Below are positions 32,914 through 41,758 of a stretch of 64,000 bases of DNA, piece by piece. The first letter of the stretch is position 1. Each line of letters begins with the position of its first letter. The translations under genes and the position numbers were made by a program. Source of the stretch: Leptolyngbya ohadii IS1 (GTDB lineage Bacteria > Cyanobacteriota > Cyanobacteriia > Elainellales > Elainellaceae); assembly GCF_002215035.1 (NCBI RefSeq), contig NZ_NKFP01000004.1, positions 1,241,726 through 1,305,725 on the forward strand, in the 5' to 3' direction. A model generated the notes under the pieces. The model did no database searches. It was not told the DNA's origin and saw only the letters and a list, made by a program, of their open reading frames with translations.

Positions 32914-33279
32914 TTAAACCTGCGTTAGCTCAATCACATTCCCATCCGGGTCTTGCGTAAAGGCAGCCGATCGTCCGGAAGCGCTCATTTGCAGAGGATA
33001 GCCGTGTTGCTCAAGCTGTGCCTTTGCTGCGTTTAAGTCTTCTACCGCCAGGGCAAGGTGGGCATTGCGCCCCCATTTCTCTTCGTTAGGCAGGGTTTGG
33101 CTTAAGCCATTGTGAACGATTAAATGTATTTGCACATCGCCGATTTGATACCAGAGTCCGGAAAACTTGAGCGATCGATCGACCTGCGGCAGTCCTAAAA
33201 CGGTGCCGTAAAAGAATTTGGCTTTCTCCAGATCGGAAACGAGAATCGCGGTGTGGAGGTAGCGGCTAATCTGAATCAT
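32914..33279 (-). CDS. VOC (glyoxalase/bleomycin-resistance fold) protein
   Basis: The 121-residue protein has two betaalphabetabetabeta modules: the first begins YLHTAILVSDLEKAKFFYGT and the second NAHLALAVEDLNAAKAQLEQ, ending in QDPDGNVIELTQ. This is a single-domain VOC protein that likely forms dimers. Candidate metal ligands are H in YLHTAI, H in VQIHLI, H in NAHLAL and E in DGNVIEL, so a dioxygenase or lyase activity is possible. The substrate is unknown. It starts at ATG 33279 and is divergent from the kinase at 33608. Confidence 0.85.
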   Translation of the reverse strand: MIQISRYLHTAILVSDLEKAKFFYGTVLGLPQVDRSLKFSGLWYQIGDVQIHLIVHNGLSQTLPNEEKWGRNAHLALAVEDLNAAKAQLEQHGYPLQMSASGRSAAFTQDPDGNVIELTQV

Positions 33280-33607
33280 GACTTTAACAGTGGCTGCTCT
33301 GCCCTATCTGCTCCGCAATGATTGATTTACAATACTGCTTTGCATTGACTACTTCGCATGGCTGCTTTGCGATGGCTGCTTTGTTAAGTGAACCGATCGC
33401 ACTCTGAATGGAAACAGCAGTTCTGGAAACGCTGCAATCGTTAGGAAAGACTCCTTTAGGGCATTCTAATACAGGAGCAACAGCAGCACTTCTGCCCTGG
33501 GATTCCTTACCATAAAATTCCTTACGGAAATTTCTTACCGTAAGACTTTTCGCCCTGAAATTCCTCGCCCTGAAATTCCTCGCCCCAAAATTCGCCGTGA
33601 AACGCCT
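33280..33607. other. Divergent intergenic region with 15-bp tandem repeats
   Basis: No gene is supported; a long minus-strand open frame here is mostly antisense to the kinase. The region has two tandem arrays: a degenerate GGCTGCTTTG-like array near 33330-33390, and three 15-bp units (CGCCCTGAAATTCCT, identical twice, then degenerate) at 33551-33595, ending 12 bp before the kinase start. Confidence 0.6.
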
Positions 33608-35890
33608 ATGCAGGACATGAAGCGCAGCCAGCCCGAAACTCCTGAGGCTCACCAAACCCGTGCCGCAGCCAGCCAGTCGTCTGATGCTCTGTTCCGGCAA
33701 CTGTTTGAGGAATCTGCGGATGCAATCCTGCTCATGGAGAACGGTGCGTTCACAGACTGCAACCGGGCGGCTGTCAAAATGATGCGATGTCAAAGCAAAG
33801 CGGAATTGCTGTCTCTCCATCCCTCCCAAACGTCTCCGGAGTTTCAGCCAGACGGGCAGCGATCGCAGGAAAAGGCAGAAGCCATGCTCGCGGCAATGGC
33901 AGATCAGCGCAGCCAGCGGTTTGAGTGGGTGCATCGCCGCCTGGACGGAGAGGATTTTTGGGTCGAAGTTTTGCTGACGCGGATCGAAATAGAGGGGCGA
34001 CAAATTTTCCACATTACCTGGCGGGAGATTGGCGATCGCAAACGGGTTGAAGCAGAACGACAGGTCGCTGAGTCGGCGCTGAAGGAAGCGAACGTGCTGC
34101 TTAACTCTGTGCTAGAAACCATTCCCGGTCTCTTTTTTGTGAAGGATCGGCAGGGCAAATATTTAGTTTCTAACTCAAACCTGGCGGAATTTTTCGGTAG
34201 ATCTATTCCCGAAATCCTGGGCAGAACCGATGCTGACCTGCTGCCGCCCGAAATTGCGGTTCCAATCATGCTGCACGATCGGGATGTGTTTGAAAGTCAG
34301 CTGATTCAACGCTACGAAGAAACGATGTGCATTCACAGAGTTGACTGCACCTACCTCACCACTAAAACCCCCCTGTACGATACCAAAGGCTCTCTGATTG
34401 GCTTAATTGGCATTTCGTTTGATATTACCGATCGAATTCTGGCAGAACGGGCACAGGCAAGACTCGCTGGCATTTTGGAAGGGCGGGCACGACAGGAACA
34501 TCTGCTGAATCGGCTCACGACCCAGGTGCGCTGCTCTTTGGACTTTGACCAGATTTTAACCACTGCCGTCGAAGAGATTCGCAAATTTATGCAGGTGGAT
34601 TCCTGCGTCTTTGCCTGGTACCAGCCTGATGCAGAAACACCCTGCTGGGAAGCAGTAAAGCAATCCACGTCCGGAGTGCATCCCACTCTACTCGGTCGCT
34701 ATCCCCTCACTGCCGTCGGCTCCCTGACGGAGGATCTTCTCAGCCTTAAGGTCGTGCAGATCGCCGATATCTCCCAGGTTGAAGACCCAGTTGTTCAGCG
34801 GCTCTTTCAGAAATTGGGCTATTCGGCAACCCTGAGCCTGCCCATGCAAACCCGCACCGGAGCAATTGGCGTGATGACCTGCCAGAATCAGTCCGTTCGT
34901 TCCTGGACAAGGGATGAGGTCAAGCTATTGCAGGCAGTGATGGAGCAGTTGACGATCGCCCTCAACCAGGCAGACCTCTACGCCCAGAGCCAGACTAAAG
35001 CTCAGGAACTAGAACAGGCGCTTGCAGAACTCCAGCGCACCCAGGTTCAGATGATCCAGAGCGAAAAAATGTCCTCCCTGGGACAACTGGTGGCAGGCGT
35101 GGCGCACGAAATCAACAATCCGGTGAATTTTATCTACGGCAACATTTCCCCGGCAGAGCAGTACATGCACGACTTGCTGAACCTGATTCGCCTCTACGAA
35201 ACCCAGTTTCCCGAACCCCCATCTGTAATTCAGGCGGAAATTGAAGCGATCGATCTGGAGTTTGTCGTTCAGGATCTTCCCCGCCTTTTGTCCTCGATGA
35301 AAATGGGAGCCGATCGCATTCGTCAGATTGTCAGCTCCCTTCGCACGTTTTCCCGGCTGGATGAAGCCGAATATAAGCCCGTCAATATTCACGAAGGCAT
35401 CGATAGTACCCTGGTAATTCTGGAGAATCGGCTGAAGGCACAGCCTGACCATCCCGGCATCCAGATCACGAAGCAGTACAGCGATTTACCGCTGGTGGAA
35501 TGCTACGCCGGACAGCTCAACCAGGTGTTTATGAATATTTTCACCAATGCTCTAGATGCCCTGGAGGAGCGGGATCAAACACGCACCCCGCAGCAGCTTC
35601 AGCAAATCCCCAGTCAAATCAGCATCCATACCGAGCAAACCGGAGACGATCGGATTACCATTCGCATTGCAGATAACGGTCCCGGCATTCCGGAATCAAT
35701 CAAGCCCCGCATCTTCGATCCCTTCTTTACCACCAAGCCGATCGGCAAAGGTACAGGCATGGGGATGTCAATCAGCTATCAAATCGTTACCGAAAACCAC
35801 GGCGGCACTCTCAAATGCTTCTCTTACCCGGAGAAGGGCACCGAATTCGTGATCGAAATTCCGCTCAGGCAGAGCGCTTCCCTCTCCTAA
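33608..35890 (+). CDS. Soluble histidine kinase: PAS-PAS-GAF-HisKA-HATPase
   Basis: The 760-residue protein has no membrane segment. Order: PAS (about 30-150, [20 protein letters not shown]), a second PAS-like domain (about 160-275, [20 protein letters not shown]), GAF (about 300-445), a coiled coil with the H-box [20 protein letters not shown] near 485-505, and an ATPase domain with [21 protein letters not shown] and [14 protein letters not shown]. The H-box type ([15 protein letters not shown]) is common in cyanobacteria. All motifs are present, so it should be active. No receiver or response regulator is adjacent. Start: ATG 33608; an in-frame ATG at 33617 is an alternative, and neither has a clear ribosome site. 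Confidence 0.93.
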   Translation: MQDMKRSQPETPEAHQTRAAASQSSDALFRQLFEESADAILLMENGAFTDCNRAAVKMMRCQSKAELLSLHPSQTSPEFQPDGQRSQEKAEAMLAAMADQRSQRFEWVHRRLDGEDFWVEVLLTRIEIEGRQIFHITWREIGDRKRVEAERQVAESALKEANVLLNSVLETIPGLFFVKDRQGKYLVSNSNLAEFFGRSIPEILGRTDADLLPPEIAVPIMLHDRDVFESQLIQRYEETMCIHRVDCTYLTTKTPLYDTKGSLIGLIGISFDITDRILAERAQARLAGILEGRARQEHLLNRLTTQVRCSLDFDQILTTAVEEIRKFMQVDSCVFAWYQPDAETPCWEAVKQSTSGVHPTLLGRYPLTAVGSLTEDLLSLKVVQIADISQVEDPVVQRLFQKLGYSATLSLPMQTRTGAIGVMTCQNQSVRSWTRDEVKLLQAVMEQLTIALNQADLYAQSQTKAQELEQALAELQRTQVQMIQSEKMSSLGQLVAGVAHEINNPVNFIYGNISPAEQYMHDLLNLIRLYETQFPEPPSVIQAEIEAIDLEFVVQDLPRLLSSMKMGADRIRQIVSSLRTFSRLDEAEYKPVNIHEGIDSTLVILENRLKAQPDHPGIQITKQYSDLPLVECYAGQLNQVFMNIFTNALDALEERDQTRTPQQLQQIPSQISIHTEQTGDDRITIRIADNGPGIPESIKPRIFDPFFTTKPIGKGTGMGMSISYQIVTENHGGTLKCFSYPEKGTEFVIEIPLRQSASLS

Positions 35891-36023
35891 AATCTGTTGG
35901 AGCTGCGCCTTGCTCAACACAGGATTTTCTACCAGATTCTTTATCAGATTCTTTTCTGCGTTCTGCACAATCAGCGATTCAGGAAAAAGTCGGCGTTGCT
36001 GGATGAGCGTATGATTCGCCCCC

Positions 36024-37271
36024 TTACCCACTCACCTCCGGCGGGCGACAAATCCCAAACACCGAAGTATAGCCGTGCAAAAACGTCGTACCGCCCACGG
36101 GACCAATCTCGCCGTTGCAGAAGAATCCGCTCAGGGGAATGTCTTTCACGTAGCGGCTAAACAGTCCCGAATCATAGTTGGGCTGGTTGTATAGCCCTTC
36201 GCCCCGTCCCATACAGGAAAACATCAGGGCACCCATGGGGGCGGGCTGCTGCATGGCTTTCGTTTGATAGCGTTCGAGCAACAGCCGCAGATCATCGCCG
36301 GAGGTTTTGGCATCCCGCAGATGAAACTGAATCCGCTGTCCCGGACGCACCCGATCGCCCACCGCAATCGCTCCCGTGCGAGGATCAACCCCCAGCAGTT
36401 GACGAATTAGAAAATCTCCCTGCTCCAGGTTTTGCTTAAAGGCACTCTGCGCCATGCCGATATAAAGCGAATGCTGCGCCAGTTCTCGATCGTCTTCGCT
36501 CAGGGTTTGCAGCAAGTCCTGTAATGCCTCCAGCGGGGTACAGACCGATCCTGCCTGATCGCCAATCTGCTCCTCCACCTTCAGCACAATATTGCGTTCG
36601 GCTTCCACAATCCGGTGCGGATGCCCGATCGGACGACAGCCCTGCGCCACGATCGTCTCCAGCACAATATTGCCGCTGAGTGCCACGCCTACAATGCCTT
36701 CTTGGTAGCGGCGATAGTTGCAGAACAAACCGCTTGCCCCTGCAAATGCCGTGACGCTTGCCAGTCCGCCCACCTTAACCGCGCCGGGATAGGCAAAATC
36801 GAGACCCTGCAACAGCTCATTCACACCGGACGCCATCGGTGCAGCCAGCAGCAAAAACTGGGGCTGATCCTGAGGTGGAACGCCAACCAGATCGACCCAG
36901 GTATCCGGTGGGCTATCCAGATCCGGCAGATCGTCGATCGCCAAATGAAATGCTTGTACTTTAACGCCAGGAAGATGCGCCAGGGTAAGATTGAGAGCCG
37001 CTTCGCCTTCTACCTCCTGGATCTGCCCGGAGGGATTGATCCCAATCACGCCACCCCCACTACAGCCAATCAGAGCGGGAACGTTCAACTGCTCCTGCAA
37101 TAGCGGCATCAGGCGGGAATATTCACTGGCAAACGCGGACGAGATAAAGACGATCGCCAAATCTGCGGTTGCCTGAAGCTGCTGCGTTGCTTGCTCGACA
37201 ACATCGGATACCGCTTGTTCTAGAGACGGTCGGGTGGATAAAGCACTCGCCCACTTCATCGATTGCATCAT
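36024..37271 (-). CDS. FIST N and FIST C domain protein
   Basis: The 415-residue protein has a FIST N domain (residues about 30-230: LAIVFISSAFASEYSRLMPL, VPALIGCSGGGVIG, LLLAAPMASGVNELLQGLDF) and a FIST C domain (about 240-400: IQFHLRDAKTSGDDLRLLL, ALMFSCMGRGEGLYNQPNYD, GFFCNGEIGPVGGTTFLHGY). FIST domains are proposed intracellular sensors of small ligands such as amino acids. Here no kinase or other output domain is fused, though a PAS-GAF kinase is the convergent neighbour. It starts at ATG 37271. Confidence 0.92.
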   Translation of the reverse strand: MMQSMKWASALSTRPSLEQAVSDVVEQATQQLQATADLAIVFISSAFASEYSRLMPLLQEQLNVPALIGCSGGGVIGINPSGQIQEVEGEAALNLTLAHLPGVKVQAFHLAIDDLPDLDSPPDTWVDLVGVPPQDQPQFLLLAAPMASGVNELLQGLDFAYPGAVKVGGLASVTAFAGASGLFCNYRRYQEGIVGVALSGNIVLETIVAQGCRPIGHPHRIVEAERNIVLKVEEQIGDQAGSVCTPLEALQDLLQTLSEDDRELAQHSLYIGMAQSAFKQNLEQGDFLIRQLLGVDPRTGAIAVGDRVRPGQRIQFHLRDAKTSGDDLRLLLERYQTKAMQQPAPMGALMFSCMGRGEGLYNQPNYDSGLFSRYVKDIPLSGFFCNGEIGPVGGTTFLHGYTSVFGICRPPEVSG

Positions 37272-37746
37272 GGGATCACTGTAGGTAAGCGACAGGTGAT
37301 AAGCGACAGAAATGTTTGCCTTAACGAATTATGATGAATCACGCGAAAGGGTTGAAACCTGCTCTCAGTCTAGCCGGAAAGCGGAACGGTAAAGCAGCCA
37401 CGCCCAATTTCGTATCAAAGCTCACCAGCGTCCTGTTGAAGTCAGGGTATTATGACAGTGATGTGCGAAACTGTACCTGCTTTAGCGCTGGTCTACGCAT
37501 ATCCTAAATCAGATCCATCCGCAAACTTTTTGCCGGATCAACCTCTGAATCTGTAACCAAACCTGTCTCTAAACCTTAAGAAATAGCATGATCCGTTTAG
37601 GTAAAGCCCATCTCATGCGTAAGTAGGAGAAGGTCTTCACCCAAAACATACCCGAAAGGGTGATCTGCTCTTGCAGAGGATTAAGTTATGCTAAGCGCAT
37701 AAAGCTTGGCATATGAAATAGAACCCAGTTCAACTGAGTAAAATCC
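37272..37746. other. CP12 upstream region with a strongly structured leader
   Basis: No other gene is recognised. Between 37573 and 37740 the plus strand contains a chain of small perfect stems: ACCTT/AAGGT (37573-37577 with 37630-37634) enclosing GCATGA/TCATGC (37586-37591 with 37613-37618); ACCC-GAAA-GGGT (37650-37661); TCTGC-TCTT-GCAGA (37664-37677); TTATGC-TAAGC-GCATAA (37686-37702). AAGTAGGAGAAGG (37621-37633) sits at the outer junction. This is probably the 5' leader of the CP12 mRNA. Confidence 0.55.
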
Positions 37747-37977
37747 ATGAGCAACAACATCCAAGAAGAAATCCAAAAGGAGCGCGACGAGGCTCGTGCC
37801 GTCTGTGAAGTAAAGGGCGATGGCTCTGCTGAATGCGCAGCTGCCTGGGATGCCGTTGAAGAACTGCAAGCAGAAGCATCTCATCAGCGTCAGAATGAAG
37901 TTCCTGCTAAGACTTCCTTCCAGCAATACTGCGATGCCAATCCCGAAGCTGACGAATGCCGCGTGTACGACAACTAG
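37747..37977 (+). CDS. CP12, Calvin-cycle regulatory protein
   Basis: The 76-residue protein matches CP12: an N-terminal cysteine pair (C20, C30) around the helix, the signature AWDAVEEL (residues 33-40), and a C-terminal pair (C62, C71) in QYCDANPEADECRVYDN. In its oxidised form CP12 binds GAPDH and phosphoribulokinase and switches off carbon fixation in the dark; reduction by thioredoxin releases them. All four cysteines are present, so both disulfides can form. The protein is acidic and largely disordered when reduced. A structured leader precedes the gene and a terminator follows. Confidence 0.95.
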   Translation: MSNNIQEEIQKERDEARAVCEVKGDGSAECAAAWDAVEELQAEASHQRQNEVPAKTSFQQYCDANPEADECRVYDN

Positions 37978-38121
37978 TTCAATCACTCGCTCAGCAAGCT
38001 CACGATAATAGTTCAGACTATTCGTTTAAACCATTGGTTCAACCGCTAGTGGTTAATGGGTAGGTCATGCTCGAATCCTTTATTTTGGTTTCGATTGTCT
38101 TGATTTTTAAGGTTGAGCTTT

Positions 38122-38150
38122 AGGCATCCATCTGGGTGCCTTTGTTTTGT
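38122..38150 (+). terminator. Rho-independent terminator after CP12
   Basis: AGGCATCC (38122-38129) pairs with GGGTGCCT (38134-38141) with a 4-base loop and one G-T pair, followed by TTGTTTTGTT. Confidence 0.8.
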
Positions 38151-38222
38151 TGTTTTATTTTTTGGTTATTCTGGATGCGGCTCTTTATGCCCTTCTGCTG
38201 AACTACCCTCATAGCAGACCTT

Positions 38223-38717
38223 ATGGCAGATCTCACCGTTACCCTGCCCAGCGCAGACGCCACCCATCAATTCGGCTATCGCCTCGGACAATTTCTGCCC
38301 GCCGGAACCGTGCTGCTGCTGGAGGGCAATTTGGGCAGCGGCAAAACGACTTTAGTTCAGGGCTTGGGGCAGGGCTTGGGCGTCACTGAGCCGATCGTCA
38401 GTCCCACCTTTACCCTGATCAGCGAGTACCCAGAGGGACGCATTCCTCTCTATCATCTGGATCTCTACCGTCTGGAGCCGATCGAAGTCGCAGACCTGCA
38501 CCTGGAAAGCTATTGGGATGGAGCAGAGTTTCCGCTGGGAATCGTGGCGATCGAGTGGGCAGAAAGACTGCCGGAACTTCCAACCGCTTATCTGCAAATC
38601 ACGCTAACCCCCATAGAACAGGGAGGAAGATTGGCACAGCTAACCGCTAATTCGATCGAGGGAGAGGCGATTTGGCAAGAACTTTCGGCATTGGCAAAAC
38701 AATCGCTAAAGCACTAA
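38223..38717 (+). CDS. tsaE: tRNA threonylcarbamoyladenosine synthesis ATPase
   Basis: TsaE is the P-loop ATPase that, with TsaB and TsaD, makes threonylcarbamoyladenosine at position 37 of tRNAs reading ANN codons. The 164-residue protein has the Walker A loop LLEGNLGSGKTTLVQGLGQ (about residues 36-54), the switch-like SPTFTLISEYPEGRIPLYHLD region and the family motif VAIEWAERLPE. Length is normal. Its stop codon overlaps the 3' end of the convergent LRR/RTX gene by 12 bp. Confidence 0.95.
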   Translation: MADLTVTLPSADATHQFGYRLGQFLPAGTVLLLEGNLGSGKTTLVQGLGQGLGVTEPIVSPTFTLISEYPEGRIPLYHLDLYRLEPIEVADLHLESYWDGAEFPLGIVAIEWAERLPELPTAYLQITLTPIEQGGRLAQLTANSIEGEAIWQELSALAKQSLKH

Positions 38718-40574
38718 AAAGTTCTGGCTTCTAAGGTTGAGTCCGGCTTGCACCTGGGCAAACTCGATCGCCTGACTTGCTCCCACCCCATCTGTGTCAA
38801 AAAACAGCGTTCCAGTCCTGCGATCGTAGAGAAACTGTGCCTCTGCGCCGATCGCCTGTCTGCCAAGCTGGAATTGCTCTGAGCGAATCGGCTGTTCAGC
38901 AACCAGCCCGCCACCGAATCCTGCTGCTGAAATCACAATCTGGTCAGCTCTAGGGTTAAAGTCGGTAATCACGTCGGCACTCTTGCCGTTTGTAACTTGC
39001 TCAAAACTGACCTTATCTCTGCCGCTGCCCGTCGTGATGCGATCGGTTCCCTGACGCCCCAACAGAACATCATTTCCTGTGCCGCCTGATAGGATATCGT
39101 TCCCCCTACCGCCACTCGTCAGGTCATTGCCTGTGCCGCCTTCCAGAATGTCTTTACCCGTATCGCCGGAGAGGTAGTCATTGCCGCCGCCGCCTTGTAG
39201 ACGATCGTTTCCACCCAATCCCCAAACCGCATCATTACTGCTCCTGCCCCTCAACTCATCGGCTTGAGACGCAGCACCTTTTCTAGAGCGAAATTCGCTT
39301 CTCAAATCAAGCACTTTATTTCTCATTCTGAGCAGCGCATCGGAGATGACAAATTCGCCTGTGGTCGCGTCATATAAGCCACGATTCGAGCCGAGGTCAT
39401 ACACGCGATTCAAGCGATTGAAAACGGCTCTTGGCACTGCCTGACTCAGTTGGTTGTTGGACAAATTGAGGGAGAAAAGTTTGCTGAGATTTGCCAGTTC
39501 AACCGGAAGCGTGCCGCTCAGTTGGTTGTCGGACAGCCAGAGCGTTGCTAATTCGCTCAGCTTGCCGATTTCTGGCGGAATGGTGCCGCTCAGTTGGGTA
39601 TTTGACAAAAATAAGCTTCTGAGTTTGCCCAGATTTCCCAGTTCCGGCGGAATGGTGCCTCCCAGTTCGTTGTATTCCAGGGTCAGGCTTTCCAGCTTGC
39701 CTAATTTGCCGATCTCTGGGGGAATGGCACCCCGCAACCCGTTATTGTCCAGCCTCAACCCCGTTACGCGACCATTCTCGATCGTCACGCCATACCAGCC
39801 TCGATTTCCCGTCAAATTCCAGCCATAAACAATACTGAGATCCGGTGGCGTCGGGCTGCTGAAATCCCAGTCTCTCCAGCCGAGATTGAGTCTCCAATTG
39901 GTTCCGTCTGTGTTCAAATAAAGGGCTTTCAGAGCCGCATAGTCATCCACGTGCAGAGAACCAACTATGCCGGGATACGGCTGCTTATCCCACGGAATCA
40001 TCAAGTTTAAGTTCAACGGCGGGACGATCGGCGGCTGCGGAATGGTTGGAGTGGGCTGCGGAAGGCTGTTCTGAGGCTGACCCCCCTGAGCAGGAACCAT
40101 TGCTTCTAGCTGCCAGTCACCGTCGAGAGAATAGTTGCCGTTTGCCAGGGAATAACTGCTGTTCACCGTTGTATGAGTCCTGATTGATGCTCCTGTAGAT
40201 TGGTGAAGTTTTTCCATCAGCTCTCTTCCGGCACTTCCGAATCCAAAAAAATAGCTGTAAATGTCGATCGATTTTACTTGCCAGGTTTTGAGGACTTCCG
40301 CATAGCGATCGATCGTCTCCAGACTCAGTAGATCACCGCCAAGAGACAGAGTGCCCGGCATACCAGAGGCGACCAAATGTACAGCGGTAATTTGAGGAAA
40401 TTGTTTTAAAGCTGCGCCAATTTGCTCGATTGCGTTCTGCGAGTTCTCAAACACTAGCATTGATGCACCAGGCGAAATGCGTGCGGCTAGCACACCCGGA
40501 TTGGCAGTAACGTTTGGATCGATGACAACTAGAGCTGAACCGAATTGAGAGGATGTGCCAGGGGCAGTCACCAT
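38706..40574 (-). CDS. DUF4347-leucine-rich repeat-RTX calcium-binding protein
   Basis: The protein has about 622 residues from ATG 40574. Residues 1-155 resemble DUF4347 (ALVVIDPNVTANPGVLAARI, VHLVASGMPGTLSLGG, IDIYSYFFGFGSAGRELMEK). A proline-rich linker follows, then an LRR domain (about 205-380) of the plant-like LSGTIPPEIGKLSxL type. Next come RTX nonapeptides (about 435-510: LGGNDRLQGGGGNDYLSG and relatives), which bind calcium, and a C-terminal domain (GTLFFDTDGVGASQAIEFAQ) like those that follow RTX repeats in type I secreted proteins. It has no signal peptide, which fits type I secretion via the C-terminus. Function unknown; a surface adhesin is plausible. A GTG at 40682 would add 36 residues. 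Confidence 0.85.
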   Translation of the reverse strand: MVTAPGTSSQFGSALVVIDPNVTANPGVLAARISPGASMLVFENSQNAIEQIGAALKQFPQITAVHLVASGMPGTLSLGGDLLSLETIDRYAEVLKTWQVKSIDIYSYFFGFGSAGRELMEKLHQSTGASIRTHTTVNSSYSLANGNYSLDGDWQLEAMVPAQGGQPQNSLPQPTPTIPQPPIVPPLNLNLMIPWDKQPYPGIVGSLHVDDYAALKALYLNTDGTNWRLNLGWRDWDFSSPTPPDLSIVYGWNLTGNRGWYGVTIENGRVTGLRLDNNGLRGAIPPEIGKLGKLESLTLEYNELGGTIPPELGNLGKLRSLFLSNTQLSGTIPPEIGKLSELATLWLSDNQLSGTLPVELANLSKLFSLNLSNNQLSQAVPRAVFNRLNRVYDLGSNRGLYDATTGEFVISDALLRMRNKVLDLRSEFRSRKGAASQADELRGRSSNDAVWGLGGNDRLQGGGGNDYLSGDTGKDILEGGTGNDLTSGGRGNDILSGGTGNDVLLGRQGTDRITTGSGRDKVSFEQVTNGKSADVITDFNPRADQIVISAAGFGGGLVAEQPIRSEQFQLGRQAIGAEAQFLYDRRTGTLFFDTDGVGASQAIEFAQVQAGLNLRSQNFLVL

Positions 40575-40690
40575 AAAATGCTTGATGTACGGGCGACGGT
40601 GAAGGTTATGCGTATCCAAAAGCAATATAAAATACCTATATTCCTGCTGCCACCCGTAAAAATATGGAGCTGAGTCATTCACAACCGATC

Positions 40691-40726
40691 AAAACAAAAA
40701 AAGCTTGAAACGAAATCGAATCAAGC
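40691..40726 (-). terminator. Rho-independent terminator after the MBL-fold gene
   Basis: On the minus strand GCTTGA (40726-40721) pairs with TCAAGC (40708-40703), followed by a long T-run with one G (the A-rich 40691-40702 of the plus strand). It lies 107 bp beyond the stop of the MBL-fold gene. Confidence 0.75.
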
Positions 40727-40832
40727 CCTGCCTAAAGTTTGATCAGCTCAATTTATGAGGCTTCTTTGTCTGCTGATCTTTCTCCCTACCGTTACAAAAA
40801 GCCCGATCGCCTTGCGCCCTAAACCTTTCTGC

Positions 40833-41609
40833 TTAAGCTCTATAGCTTAGAATTTGAATTTCTGTCCCCTCCGCAGGTAAAGCGGACGATCGCACGGTCA
40901 CAGTATCGCTGCCAATGCGCCGCACGGGGGTTCCCTGCATCAGGGTGAGGAAATTGTCGATCGGCAAAATATCGCAGGCGTTAGCATCCGCTGCTTCGGT
41001 TCTGTACTGGGTCGGGAAGACAATTTTTGGGCGGAGTCGCTGAATTGCTGCCTGGGCTTCCTCCGGCGTAAAGGCTTTGGGACCATTCCCCACCGGAATC
41101 ATGGCAACATCGGGACGTCCCATAAGAATCTGCTGTTCCGTGGTAACAGGAGCCGCTGCACCACCCATATGCAGCACATTAATGCCGCCCTGCCGCCATC
41201 GCCACACGACATTGGTGCCGAACCGTCTGCCGCCCAGATCATCGTGGGGAGTCCGAATTCCCTGAAGCTGAATGCCGCGAAACTCGAATACCCCTGGCTC
41301 GAACAGCACACGCGGATTGCCGGGAAGCCCATCCACAACGCCCTCATCCAGCAAGCGACTGCTGATTAATACCAGATCTGCCTCAACTCGCGGTGCCCGG
41401 TAGCCCGCCGTACAGCCAAGCGGACGAAAAGGATTTACTAGAATTCGCAGACCGTTGCCCCGAAACAGAAAGCAGCTGTGTCCCAACCACTGAATTGACA
41501 GACTATCTGCACTTTGCGCCAGTCCTGGCTGCATCCGACCCATTGCTCCCAGTCCGGCACTTGCCGCTGTGCCTGCGATCGCAGACTGAATAAACTGTCG
41601 TCGCTTCAT
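40833..41609 (-). CDS. Tat-exported MBL-fold protein with degenerate metal site
   Basis: The 258-residue protein starts MKRRQFIQSAIAGTAASAGL, a twin-arginine signal, so it is exported folded. The body resembles the UlaG-like metallo-beta-lactamase fold: IQWLGHSCFLFRGNGLRILV, then EADLVLISSRLLDEG, TPHDDLGGRRFGTN and INVLHMGGAAAPVT. The usual metal motif THxHxDH is replaced by SSRLLDE (residues 83-89), so the first metal site cannot form normally, although H44 and the HDD (TPHDD) remain. Activity is doubtful. Start: ATG 41609 has AGGAG five bases upstream, deciding against an ATG eight codons earlier. Confidence 0.82.
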   Translation of the reverse strand: MKRRQFIQSAIAGTAASAGLGAMGRMQPGLAQSADSLSIQWLGHSCFLFRGNGLRILVNPFRPLGCTAGYRAPRVEADLVLISSRLLDEGVVDGLPGNPRVLFEPGVFEFRGIQLQGIRTPHDDLGGRRFGTNVVWRWRQGGINVLHMGGAAAPVTTEQQILMGRPDVAMIPVGNGPKAFTPEEAQAAIQRLRPKIVFPTQYRTEAADANACDILPIDNFLTLMQGTPVRRIGSDTVTVRSSALPAEGTEIQILSYRA

Positions 41610-41758
41610 AAACTCCTCACTTCCAATGCTCACCGGACAGTGCGCGGATTAAACGGCGCTGGGGCTGCTCCTGGGCAAATCCCTGCAAGTCATTTAACCA
41701 CAGTGAGTTCACAGACGGAAAGCGACGGAAACCTGTTTCCTGTCTGGGGAATATCCCG

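Noticed and set aside
33284-34012. Long minus-strand open frame of 242 codons overlapping the PAS-GAF kinase
   Set aside because: Its translation is low-complexity and lacks any family feature; its 3' half is antisense to a well-supported kinase and its 5' end lies in tandem repeats.
37573-37680. A canonical glutamine riboswitch before CP12
   Set aside because: AAGTAGGAGAAGG resembles its core, but the paired GUUCA strand and the GGAACG end are absent, so only an unclassified structured leader is reported.
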